NCBI GenBank assembly: GCA_934525065.1
Contig: CAKSYX010000006.1
Location: 12,984-76,983 of the forward strand
DNA length: 64,000 bases
Direction: 5' to 3'
Source of the DNA: an uncultured Eubacteriales bacterium
GTDB lineage: Bacteria > Bacillota > Clostridia > Oscillospirales > Acutalibacteraceae
Part shown: positions 15,481-23,364 of the stretch, piece after piece
Position numbering within the stretch: the first letter of the stretch is position 1
How the letters are laid out: the number at the start of each line of letters is the position of its first letter
Translations under genes and position numbers: made by a program
The notes under the pieces: generated by a model
The model's input: the letters and a program-made list of their open reading frames with translations, nothing else
What the model was told of the DNA's origin: nothing
The model's database searches: none

Positions 15481-17993
15481 AACTCTCTTTTTCAACGGGC
15501 GGCTGGAGCGGCTATACTTTTCAGGACTTTGTTTCTGCGGCCGAGGAGCTCGGCTTCGGCGGAATTGAGCTGAATGACTTTTTCGGAACAGAGCTCACCG
15601 AAAAGAACGGCCCGTTTCATAAATATAACTCCGCCTCAACAATGAGAAAGCTTTTCGATAAAGGGCTTTCCCTTGTTTGCGCCGACACGGGCGTTGATAT
15701 TTCGGACAACAGGGCTGACGAAGCAATTGCAAAAATCGAAGAGTATGTTTTCCTTGCTTCCTCACTTAAAATTTCATATCTTCGTCTTTTTGCGTCCGGA
15801 AACAGTGCGGAAAGCGACAGTAATGTCCGAACGGTTCTTTCGTCCGTTGTTCCGGTTGCAGCCGCGAAGGACATAACGCTCCTTGTTGAAACCTCCGGAA
15901 TGTACAGCGACACGAAAAAGCTGCTCGAGCTTCTCATGGAGTATGCGAGTGACAGCCTTGCCGCGCTCTGGGATGTGTATTCACCCTGCATTCTTGGTCA
16001 TGAAGACGCCGAAGAGACAATTAAAAACCTCGGTGCCTATGTAAAGCACGTTCATATGAAAGACAGCTTTCTTAAAAACGGCGAACGCCGCTTCTGCCTT
16101 GTCGGAGAGGGGGACCTTCCGCTCAAGGACATCATGAACGCGCTCTCATGCATAAATTATGACGGCTTTATTTCTCTTGACTGGAAGCCGGAATGGATGC
16201 TTGAAATGACGGATATGGACGTTGTTTTTGCCCATTTCGTCTCCTTTATGGAACGCTTTCAAACGCCGTCAAGAAAAAAAGCCTTCCTTTATTCAAACAA
16301 GGCCGGAACCGGAAAATACGTTTGGAAAAAGGATCTGCTCATAGAAAAGACCTTCCCTCAGGTGCTTGATAAAATGGTTGAGGAATTTCCGGATCAGTAC
16401 GCCTTCAAATATACAACCCTCGATTACACAAGAACCTATTCGCAGTTCAGAGACGATGTTGACGAATGCTGCCGCGCTCTGCTTTCGCTCGGCGTCAAAA
16501 AGGGCAGTCACGTTGCTTTGTGGGCGACCAACATTCCGCAGTGGTACATCACTTTTTGGGCAACAACAAAAATCGGCGCGGTTCTTGTCACCATGAACAC
16601 CGCCTATAAAATCCATGAAGCCGAGTACCTTCTGCGCCAGTCGGATACTCATACGCTCGTAATGATCGACGGCTACCGTGATTCGGACTATGCCGCAATA
16701 ATCAATGAGCTTTGTCCCGAGCTTCAGAAAACCGAAAAAGGAGCAAAGCTCCATTCAAAGCGTCTGCCGTTCCTCAGAAACGTAATTACGGTCGGCTTCA
16801 GGCAAAAGGGCTGCCTGACGTGGGAGGAGGCGATGGAAAGAGCGGAAAATGTTCCGCTTTCCGAGGTCAGAAGAATCGCCGCAACGGTTGACCCGAACGA
16901 TGTCTGCAATATGCAGTATACCTCCGGAACAACAGGCTTCCCGAAGGGCGTTATGCTCACGCATTATAACGTTGTCAACAACGGAAAGTGCATTGGAGAC
17001 AGAATGGATCTTTCAACCGCAGACAGAATGATGATTCATGTTCCGATGTTCCATTGCTTCGGAATGGTGCTCGCCATGACCGCTTCAATGACCCACGGTG
17101 CGTCGCTTTATCCGATGCCGTATTTCACGCCGAAGCCGTCGCTTGCCTGCATAAACAGCGAAAAGATCACCTGCTTCCATGGTGTACCCACAATGTTCAT
17201 CGCAATGCTTGAGCATCCGGATTTTTCAAAAACCGATTTTTCATATATGAGGACGGGAATCATGGCGGGTTCACCGTGCCCGATTTCCGTTATGCGCGAC
17301 GTTGTTGAAAAAATGCATATGAGCGAGATCACAATAGTCTACGGCCAGACGGAGTCCTCACCCGGCTGCACAATGAGCAGTACCGATGATCCGCTTGAGG
17401 TCCGCGTTTCAACCGTCGGACGTGCCTTGCCGGAAATCGAATGCAAAATCGTTGACCCCGAAACCGGTGAAGAAATGCCTGACGGCGAAACGGGCGAATT
17501 TGTTGCGCGCGGCTATAACATTATGAAGGGCTATTACAAAATGCCGAAGGCAACTGCTGCGGCAATAGACAAAGACGGCTGGCTTCATACCGGTGACCTT
17601 GCCTGCAAAACGCCCGAGGGCAACTACCGCATAACCGGCAGACTGAAGGATATGATAATACGCGGAGGAGAAAACATCTATCCAAAGGAAATTGAAGAGT
17701 TTATCTATACCCATGAAAAGGTCAAGGATGTTCAGGTCATCGGCGTTCCCGATGAAAGTCTCGGAGAGGAGATCATGGCGTGCATCATCCTCAAGGATGG
17801 CGAAACCATGACCGCAGATGAAATGAAAAAGTATATCCGCGACCACATGGCGAAGCATAAGGTTCCGAAATACGTTGATTTTGTCGGCTCCTTCCCTATG
17901 AATGTTGCCGGAAAGATACTCAAGTATAAAATGCGTGAGGCCGCGATTGAAAAGTATAACCTCAAAAAGGCCGACTCAATTGAGACTGCGTGA
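15477..17993 (+). CDS. Fusion of a xylose-isomerase-like TIM barrel with an AMP-forming acyl-CoA ligase
   Basis: The 838-residue protein joins two enzymes. Residues 1-265 are a sugar phosphate isomerase/epimerase (AP-endonuclease 2-like) TIM barrel. Likely metal residues are in LLVETSGMYSD (Glu), AALWDVYSP (Asp) and VKHVHMKDS (His); the fourth, usually Glu, is Asp in ISLDWKP. Residues about 285-830 are an acyl-CoA ligase with P-loop YTSGTTGFPKG near 481, GQTESSPG near 622, GRLKDMIIRGGENIYPKEIE, and the catalytic lysine in GKILKYKMRE near 811. The ATGA overlap with the LeuA-like gene implies coupled translation. The substrate is unknown. Confidence 0.88.
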   Translation: MKLSFSTGGWSGYTFQDFVSAAEELGFGGIELNDFFGTELTEKNGPFHKYNSASTMRKLFDKGLSLVCADTGVDISDNRADEAIAKIEEYVFLASSLKISYLRLFASGNSAESDSNVRTVLSSVVPVAAAKDITLLVETSGMYSDTKKLLELLMEYASDSLAALWDVYSPCILGHEDAEETIKNLGAYVKHVHMKDSFLKNGERRFCLVGEGDLPLKDIMNALSCINYDGFISLDWKPEWMLEMTDMDVVFAHFVSFMERFQTPSRKKAFLYSNKAGTGKYVWKKDLLIEKTFPQVLDKMVEEFPDQYAFKYTTLDYTRTYSQFRDDVDECCRALLSLGVKKGSHVALWATNIPQWYITFWATTKIGAVLVTMNTAYKIHEAEYLLRQSDTHTLVMIDGYRDSDYAAIINELCPELQKTEKGAKLHSKRLPFLRNVITVGFRQKGCLTWEEAMERAENVPLSEVRRIAATVDPNDVCNMQYTSGTTGFPKGVMLTHYNVVNNGKCIGDRMDLSTADRMMIHVPMFHCFGMVLAMTASMTHGASLYPMPYFTPKPSLACINSEKITCFHGVPTMFIAMLEHPDFSKTDFSYMRTGIMAGSPCPISVMRDVVEKMHMSEITIVYGQTESSPGCTMSSTDDPLEVRVSTVGRALPEIECKIVDPETGEEMPDGETGEFVARGYNIMKGYYKMPKATAAAIDKDGWLHTGDLACKTPEGNYRITGRLKDMIIRGGENIYPKEIEEFIYTHEKVKDVQVIGVPDESLGEEIMACIILKDGETMTADEMKKYIRDHMAKHKVPKYVDFVGSFPMNVAGKILKYKMREAAIEKYNLKKADSIETA

Positions 17994-18007
17994 CGGAGGC
18001 GAAAAAA

Positions 18008-18805
18008 ATGTATCCGATAATTGACTGCCATTGCCATATCTACCCGGACAAGATTGCCGTCAAAGCGGCAAAAAGCACCGGAGCATTCTATGACATGGAT
18101 ATGAACTATGACGGAAAGCTTTCCACCCTTGAAAGCATTGACAAGCGGGCACATATTACTCATTCGGTTGTTTTTTCCGTTGCAACAACGCCGAAGCAGG
18201 TCAAATCAATCAATGAATATATTGCCTCTGTCGTCAAAAACAGCGGCGGAACAATGACCGGTCTCGGAACACTCCACCCGGACAGCGAGGATATTCCCGG
18301 CGATATCCGCCACCTCAAAGAGCTTGGCCTGAAGGGGGTCAAGCTCCACCCGGATATTCAGTGCTTCAAGCTTGATGATTACCGCTGCCTGAAAATCTAT
18401 GAGCTTTGCGAAGGCGGGCTTCCCGTGCTTGTCCATGCCGGAGACAGCCGCTACGATTACTCGAACCCGAACCGCCTCAAGCCGATTCTTGAGATTTTCA
18501 CCGGTCTTCAGGTGATTGCCGCTCACTTCGGCGGCTGGTCGATTTGGGAAAAAGCGAGTGAAGAACTTTGCGGCTATAAAAACCTGACGGTTGACTGTTC
18601 CTCATCTTTCCCGTGGCTTGACAGGGAGACCTCAAAGCGAATCATAAGGCGCTATACGGCGGATAAGGTTCTTTTCGGCGCGGATTATCCGATGTGGGAT
18701 CCGGGAAAGGAAGCCGAATATCTTTTAAGCCTCGGCCTTTCCGATGAAGAAAACAGGAAGATATTCTATGAGAATGCCGAAAAGCTGTTCGGAATCAAAA
18801 TCTGA
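18008..18805 (+). CDS. Amidohydrolase-2 family TIM-barrel metal-dependent hydrolase
   Basis: The 265-residue protein starts YPIIDCHCHIYPDKIA, the H-x-H metal motif of the amidohydrolase-2 family. It continues with GVKLHPDIQ, a third histidine in LPVLVHAGDSR, VIAAHFGGW and the final metal aspartate in VLFGADYPMWDP. Members hydrolyse or decarboxylate small cyclic and aromatic acids; the substrate here cannot be told. ATG at 18008 is chosen because GGAGG lies eight bases upstream; a GTG at 17990 overlaps the fusion gene and has no site. It ends the T-box-controlled operon. Confidence 0.87.
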   Translation: MYPIIDCHCHIYPDKIAVKAAKSTGAFYDMDMNYDGKLSTLESIDKRAHITHSVVFSVATTPKQVKSINEYIASVVKNSGGTMTGLGTLHPDSEDIPGDIRHLKELGLKGVKLHPDIQCFKLDDYRCLKIYELCEGGLPVLVHAGDSRYDYSNPNRLKPILEIFTGLQVIAAHFGGWSIWEKASEELCGYKNLTVDCSSSFPWLDRETSKRIIRRYTADKVLFGADYPMWDPGKEAEYLLSLGLSDEENRKIFYENAEKLFGIKI

Positions 18806-18830
18806 GCGGAAAAATATTTTTTTCAAACTC

Positions 18831-18859
18831 TTTACTTTTTTGCCGCGCCATGATATAAT
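18831..18859 (+). promoter_or_regulatory. Promoter of rpsO
   Basis: TTTACT (18831-18836) and TATAAT (18854-18859) are 17 bases apart. The predicted start near 18866 places a leader of about 105 bases before rpsO. Confidence 0.7.
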
Positions 18860-18865
18860 CTTTCA

Positions 18866-18942
18866 GCGTTATGCCTGTTTCTCGGTTTTCGGACAAAGCT
18901 CAGAGAGCACTTCACCGACCGTTTGCTGAGGGCACGGGACGC
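18866..18942 (+). ncRNA. Candidate S15 autoregulatory leader
   Basis: Two paired segments close the leader: GCGT (18866-18869) with ACGC (18939-18942), and TGCC (18872-18875) with GGCA (18931-18934). Inside, CTCAG and CTGAG can form a second stem. Ribosomal protein S15 represses its own mRNA through branched leader structures in several bacteria; whether this fold binds S15 is inference. Confidence 0.35.
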
Positions 18943-18971
18943 AATAAAAATTTTTTATGAGGTGAAAAACC

Positions 18972-19238
18972 ATGATTTCAAAGGAAGAAAAGACCAGAAT
19001 CATCAACGAGTATGCCACTCATGAGGGCGACACCGGCTCACCGGAGGTTCAGATTGCTGTTCTCACCAGCAGAATCAACACTCTCACCGAGCATCTCAAG
19101 ACCAATAAGAAGGACCATCATTCACGCCGCGGCCTTCTCAAGATGGTAGGTCACAGAAGAAACCTGCTTGCATACCTTCAGAAGAAGGATATCGAAAGAT
19201 ACCGTTCAATCGTTGCAAGACTCGGACTTCGTAAATAA
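18972..19238 (+). CDS. rpsO: 30S ribosomal protein S15
   Basis: The 88-residue protein binds the central domain of 16S rRNA early in small-subunit assembly. It has the full S15 pattern: GDTGSPEVQIAVLTSRINTLTEHL and KDHHSRRGLLKMVGHRRNLLAYLQKKD, with the RNA-contacting His, Asp and Arg residues. Length equals the family norm of 88-89. GAGGTG lies before the ATG. It lies upstream of pnp, a conserved pair in bacteria. Confidence 0.98.
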   Translation: MISKEEKTRIINEYATHEGDTGSPEVQIAVLTSRINTLTEHLKTNKKDHHSRRGLLKMVGHRRNLLAYLQKKDIERYRSIVARLGLRK

Positions 19239-19248
19239 TCGCGTTTTT

Positions 19249-19282
19249 CGGCAGGCACGGCGAAAGCCGAGCCTGCCGTTTA
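19249..19282 (+). terminator. Hairpin after rpsO (weak terminator or processing site)
   Basis: CGGCAGGC (19249-19256) pairs with GCCTGCCG (19271-19278), and the loop contains a further CGGC/GCCG pair. Only TTTAAT follows, so some readthrough into pnp is likely. Confidence 0.55.
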
Positions 19283-19340
19283 ATGAGTGTGCCGTTTCTT
19301 CACGGCAAAATCAATTCAAAATTTTCGTGGGTGTTTCGGA

Positions 19341-19392
19341 TTAGCACTAAATTGAACGTTCCAAAAAACGGGAACGCTGAATTTATTGCTAA
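19341..19392 (+). ncRNA. Long stem-loop in the pnp leader
   Basis: A long imperfect hairpin pairs TTAGCA, TAAATT and CGTTCC with GGGAACG, AATTTA and TGCTAA around an A-rich loop. In enterobacteria a leader duplex cut by RNase III and then bound by PNPase gives autocontrol of pnp. Position and shape here are similar, but the function is inferred. Confidence 0.45.
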
Positions 19393-19434
19393 AGCCGTGC
19401 CTCACGGATAAAATAATAAAAGTGAGGTATTTTT

Positions 19435-21624
19435 ATGTTCCCGAATTTCAGAAAATTTGAAACAACTCTCGCGGGCAGACCACTCGTTGTTGAAACCGGC
19501 AAAATGGCCGGTCTCGCCGGCGGCTCATGTCTTGTCCGCTACGGCGAAACGGAAATTCTCTGCACCGCGACCATGTCCGCAAAGCCCAGAGAGGGCGTTG
19601 ACTTCTTCCCTCTTTCCGTTGACTTTGAAGAAAAGCTTTATTCCGTCGGCAGAATTCCCGGCTCCTTCCAGAGAAGAGAGGGCAGGGCAAGCGAAAAGGC
19701 CACCCTTTGCTCAAGGGTTATCGACCGCCCGATCCGTCCGCTCTTCCCGAAGGATATGAGGAACGACGTTGGCGTTGTTGCAACCGTAATGTCCGTTGAC
19801 CCGGACTGCCTTCCGGAAATTACCGCAATGATCGGCGTTTCAATCGCAATTTCAATTTCAGAGATTCCCTGGGACGGCCCCATCAGCGGAGTTTCGGTCG
19901 GCCTTGTTGACGGAAAGTTCGTCATCAACCCGACCGAAGCCGAAAGAGAAAAGTCAGAAATGGCCGTTACCGTTGCTTCAACCGCAGACCTCGTTGCAAT
20001 GATCGAAGCCGGCGCAAAGGAAGTTGACAACGACACAATGTTTGACGGCATTATGTATGCCCACAAGGTCAACCGGGAAGTTGTTGAATTCATCAAGATG
20101 ATTCAGAAGGAAGTCGGAAAAGAAAAGATTCCGTTTGAATCTCAGGAAGTTCCCCATGATATGTTCGAGGCTGTGAAGGATTTCGCAATCGACGACGTAA
20201 AGGCCGCTCTCGATACCGACGACAAGCGCGTCCGCGACGAAAGACTCAAGCCCGTTTATGAAAAGGTGCACGAAAAGTTTGACGCCGAGTATCCGGAGCA
20301 GGAGGCAAAAATCGACGAATGTCTCTATAAGCTTCAGAAGTTTGTTGTTCGCCGCTGGCTTCTTGACGAAGGCAAGCGCGTTGACGGACGCGGAATCAAT
20401 GATATGCGCCCGCTTGACGCGGAAGTTGACCTTCTTTCGCGCGTTCACGGCTCAGGAATGTTCACCCGCGGCCAGACTCAGGTTCTCACTGTAACTACAC
20501 TCGGAACAATGTCCGATGCTCAGCTGCTTGACGGCCTTGATAACGAAACAAGCAAGAGATATATCCATCACTATAACTTCCCCTCATATTCCGTTGGTGA
20601 AACAAGACCTTCAAGAGGCCCCGGCAGACGTGAAATCGGCCACGGCGCTCTTGCCGAAAGGGCACTTCTTCCCGTCATCCCCTCGGTTGAAGAGTTCCCG
20701 TATACGATTCGTCTTGTTTCCGAGGTTCTTTCCTCAAACGGTTCAACCTCTCAGGCTTCCGTCTGTGGCTCAACGCTTTCGCTCATGGCTGCCGGCGTAC
20801 CCATCAAGGCTCCCGTTGCAGGTATCTCCTGCGGTCTTATCACCGAAGGCGAACGCTTCATGACAATGGTTGACATTCAGGGTCTTGAAGATTTCTTCGG
20901 CGACATGGACTTCAAGGTTGCCGGAACGAAGAAGGGCATTACTGCAATTCAGATGGACCTCAAGGTTCACGGTCTCACCCCCGAGATCATTAAGGAAGCC
21001 CTTTCAAAAACCTATGATGCACGCTGCAAGATTCTTGACGAGGTGATGCTTCCCTGCATCGCCGAGCCGAGAAAAGAGCTTTCAAAATACGCTCCGAAGA
21101 TGCTCACAACCAAAATCGATCCGGAAAAGATCGGTGACGTTATCGGTAAACAGGGCAAGGTCATTCAGAAGATTTGCGCCGAGTGTGACTGCAAGGTTGA
21201 TGTTGAAGAAGACGGAACAATTTTTGTTTCTGCTCTTGACCTTGACAATGCAAAGCGCGCAATCACAATCGTTGAAACAATCGCGAATGACCCCGAGGTC
21301 GGCTCAATTTTCCGCGGCGTTGTAACAAGACTTATGAGCTTCGGTGCTTTTGTTGAAATTGCTCCGGGCAAGGAAGGCCTTGTTCACATCAGCAAGCTTG
21401 ACGTCAAGCGCGTTGAAAAGGTCGAAGACTGTGTAGCGGTCGGCGATGAGGTTATCGTTAAGGTTATCGAAATTGATGACCAGGGCAGAATCAATCTTTC
21501 AAGGCGCGATGCTCTTATCGAAATTGAAGGTCTTACACCCGAGGATGACGGCGAAAACGAAAGAAGACCCTCAAGTGGCGGTCACGGCCCGCGCAGAGGC
21601 GGCGACAGAAGAGACCGCAGATAA
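19435..21624 (+). CDS. pnp: Polyribonucleotide nucleotidyltransferase (PNPase)
   Basis: The 729-residue exoribonuclease degrades RNA 3'-to-5' with phosphate and can also add 3' tails. It has two RNase PH-like halves: the first begins ETTLAGRPLVVETGKMAGLAGG and has FFPLSVDFEEK, and the second has RVHGSGMFTRGQTQVL and SEVLSSNGSTSQASVCGSTL. A linking helical domain lies between them. A KH domain (IGDVIGKQGKVIQKI) and an S1 domain (GSIFRGVVTRLMSFGAFVEI) follow, ending in an Arg/Gly-rich tail. GTGAGG precedes the ATG. It is downstream of rpsO, as in most bacteria. Confidence 0.98.
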   Translation: MFPNFRKFETTLAGRPLVVETGKMAGLAGGSCLVRYGETEILCTATMSAKPREGVDFFPLSVDFEEKLYSVGRIPGSFQRREGRASEKATLCSRVIDRPIRPLFPKDMRNDVGVVATVMSVDPDCLPEITAMIGVSIAISISEIPWDGPISGVSVGLVDGKFVINPTEAEREKSEMAVTVASTADLVAMIEAGAKEVDNDTMFDGIMYAHKVNREVVEFIKMIQKEVGKEKIPFESQEVPHDMFEAVKDFAIDDVKAALDTDDKRVRDERLKPVYEKVHEKFDAEYPEQEAKIDECLYKLQKFVVRRWLLDEGKRVDGRGINDMRPLDAEVDLLSRVHGSGMFTRGQTQVLTVTTLGTMSDAQLLDGLDNETSKRYIHHYNFPSYSVGETRPSRGPGRREIGHGALAERALLPVIPSVEEFPYTIRLVSEVLSSNGSTSQASVCGSTLSLMAAGVPIKAPVAGISCGLITEGERFMTMVDIQGLEDFFGDMDFKVAGTKKGITAIQMDLKVHGLTPEIIKEALSKTYDARCKILDEVMLPCIAEPRKELSKYAPKMLTTKIDPEKIGDVIGKQGKVIQKICAECDCKVDVEEDGTIFVSALDLDNAKRAITIVETIANDPEVGSIFRGVVTRLMSFGAFVEIAPGKEGLVHISKLDVKRVEKVEDCVAVGDEVIVKVIEIDDQGRINLSRRDALIEIEGLTPEDDGENERRPSSGGHGPRRGGDRRDRR

Positions 21625-21637
21625 CAATTGAAATTCA

Positions 21638-21676
21638 GGGGGGATGTCGTTTTGCGTCACCCCCTTTAATTTTTAA
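21638..21676 (+). terminator. Terminator after pnp
   Basis: GGGGG (21639-21643) pairs with CCCCC (21660-21664) and the stem is extended by TG/CA and CG/CG; TTTAATTTTT follows. Confidence 0.7.
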
Positions 21677-21690
21677 CTGACCCTGATTCA

Positions 21691-21759
21691 CTGAGAAGCA
21701 AACCCCGACAACACGTTTTTTGTCTAATTTGCATTCTCAACCAATCGGTGGTTACTCAG
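21691..21759 (+). ncRNA. Structured leader before the ECF S-component gene
   Basis: GAGAAGCAAA (21693-21702) pairs with TTTGCATTCTC (21728-21738, one bulge), enclosing a GACAA/TTGTC hairpin (21707-21724). CTGAG (21691) can also pair with CTCAG (21755). I could not match it to TPP, FMN, THF, preQ1 or cobalamin riboswitch consensus sequences. It may be a ligand-binding leader for the vitamin transporter or only a stable hairpin. Confidence 0.3.
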
Positions 21760-21818
21760 AGAAGATAAAAGAAGGAAGAGAAGTTGGGAATAACAATTTT
21801 GTATAAGGAATGATTGCT

Positions 21819-22424
21819 ATGAAAAACAAAAACAGTTTATTCTTTCTCACTGTTTCGGCCGTATTTGTTGCCATTATTGCGGTGATGTGCTTTACTCAGA
21901 TAGGATATCTTAAGTTCGGAATTATTGAAATTACGCTTATTTCAATTCCGGTTGCTTTCGGCGGAGCTATCCTTGGAAAATGGGGCGGACTTCTGCTCGG
22001 CGCTGCCTTTGGAATTTCAAGCTTTATCCAGTGCTTCGGCTTTAGTGCCTTCGGTGCTGCGCTGCTTTCAATCAACCCGTTTTGGACGTTCGTTGTCTGC
22101 CTTCTCCCACGTATGATTGCAGGCTTCGTTTCGGCTCTTACTTTTGAATCGCTTTCAAAAAAGCTCAATTCTGCTGTCAGCGGCCTGCTTTCGTTTTTCC
22201 TTGCTGCTGCGCTCAATACAATAGGCTTTGTCGGCCTGCTCATGCTGTTCTTCTCAAAAACAGAGTATATGCAGGGCATTTCCGACCAGCTCGGAGCAAC
22301 GAACGTGTTTATGTTCGCCGTTTTGTTCGCCGGGGTCAACGCCCTTGTTGAGGCCGGTGCCTGTACCGCTTGCGGAGCCGCACTCGGTCCTGTTGCAAAA
22401 AGGCTCAAAGCTCAGATAAAGTGA
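21819..22424 (+). CDS. ECF transporter S component (vitamin-binding membrane subunit)
   Basis: The 201-residue protein has about six membrane segments and the S-component pattern: an N-terminal helix (LFFLTVSAVFVAIIAVM), then small-residue-rich segments such as GGAILGKWGGLLLGAAFGISSF, and PRMIAGFVSALTFESLSKKL. Such proteins bind a vitamin and share the EcfAAT energizing module encoded elsewhere. The ligand cannot be read from the sequence; pantothenate or folate-type members are the nearest in style. The ATG at 21819 is chosen because AAGGA is nine bases upstream; the in-frame ATG at 21810 directly abuts that site. Confidence 0.8.
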   Translation: MKNKNSLFFLTVSAVFVAIIAVMCFTQIGYLKFGIIEITLISIPVAFGGAILGKWGGLLLGAAFGISSFIQCFGFSAFGAALLSINPFWTFVVCLLPRMIAGFVSALTFESLSKKLNSAVSGLLSFFLAAALNTIGFVGLLMLFFSKTEYMQGISDQLGATNVFMFAVLFAGVNALVEAGACTACGAALGPVAKRLKAQIK

Positions 22425-22437
22425 CATAGGAATATTT

Positions 22438-23364
22438 ATGCAGGCAAAGGAAAAATCAAATATAAAGGAAGACTCTGAAAAAAAGGCACAACTGCTTTCA
22501 AAGGCTTCGCTTGCTTTTTCGATGACAGTTTTCGGAACCATCGGAATTTTTGTCCGCTCAATCGAGCTTCCGTCAAGCTTCGTTGCAATGACGCGCGGCT
22601 TCCTCGGCGTTTTGTTTCTGCTTGCGTTCAAGCTTGCGAGGCGGCAAAAAGTCTCACTTTCCGCCGTCAAAAGTAACATCCGGCTGCTTTTTGCCTCCGG
22701 CGCTGCAATCGGCGTGAACTGGATTCTGCTTTTTGAATCTTATAACTATACCTCCGTTGCAACCGCAACGCTGTGCTATTATCTTGCGCCGATTTTTGTC
22801 ACCGTTGCTTCTCCGTTTGTTCTGAAGGAAAAGCTGAGTGCAAAAAAGCTCTGCTGTGTGCTTTGCGCGCTGTTCGGAATGATTTTTGTTTCCGGTGTTT
22901 TTGAAAACGGCGGTGTCAAAGCCGGTGAGCTTAAAGGAATCCTGCTCGGAACCGGGGCCGCGGCCTTTTACGCGGCGGTAATGCTTCTTAACAAAAAGCT
23001 CCATGGAATTGCCGATACCGACCGAACAATTATGCAGTTGCTGTTTGCTTCGCTGACCGTTACGCCGTATGTCCTTTTGACCGAAAATGTTGCGTCTTTT
23101 GAGTACGGAACAAAAATGGTTCTGCTACTTTTGACCGTCGGAATCATCCACACCGGCTTTTCATACACGCTGTTTTTCGGCTCTGTCGGAAGACTGCCTG
23201 CTCAAACAACGGCATTGTTCAGCTATATTGACCCGGTGGTTGCAATCTTGCTTTCGGCGCTGCTTTTGAAAGAAAAGCTCGTCCTTTTCGATATCATCGG
23301 AGCCGTTATGATTCTCGGCTCAACACTTGTCAGTGAATTTAGCTTTAAGAGGGAAAGAAAATGA
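22438..23364 (+). CDS. EamA/DMT family membrane transporter
   Basis: The 308-residue protein has ten predicted membrane helices in two EamA repeats. The first contains FGTIGIFVRSIELPSSFVAM and YNYTSVATATLCYYLAPIFV; the second contains GTGAAAFYAAVMLLNKKL and the signature LFSYIDPVVAILLSALLLKE. The family exports or imports amino acids, nucleosides and other metabolites; no substrate can be assigned. A 27-residue charged cytoplasmic tail precedes the first helix. The gene follows the ECF gene by 13 bases and its ATGA overlaps era by four bases. Confidence 0.85.
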   Translation: MQAKEKSNIKEDSEKKAQLLSKASLAFSMTVFGTIGIFVRSIELPSSFVAMTRGFLGVLFLLAFKLARRQKVSLSAVKSNIRLLFASGAAIGVNWILLFESYNYTSVATATLCYYLAPIFVTVASPFVLKEKLSAKKLCCVLCALFGMIFVSGVFENGGVKAGELKGILLGTGAAAFYAAVMLLNKKLHGIADTDRTIMQLLFASLTVTPYVLLTENVASFEYGTKMVLLLLTVGIIHTGFSYTLFFGSVGRLPAQTTALFSYIDPVVAILLSALLLKEKLVLFDIIGAVMILGSTLVSEFSFKRERK

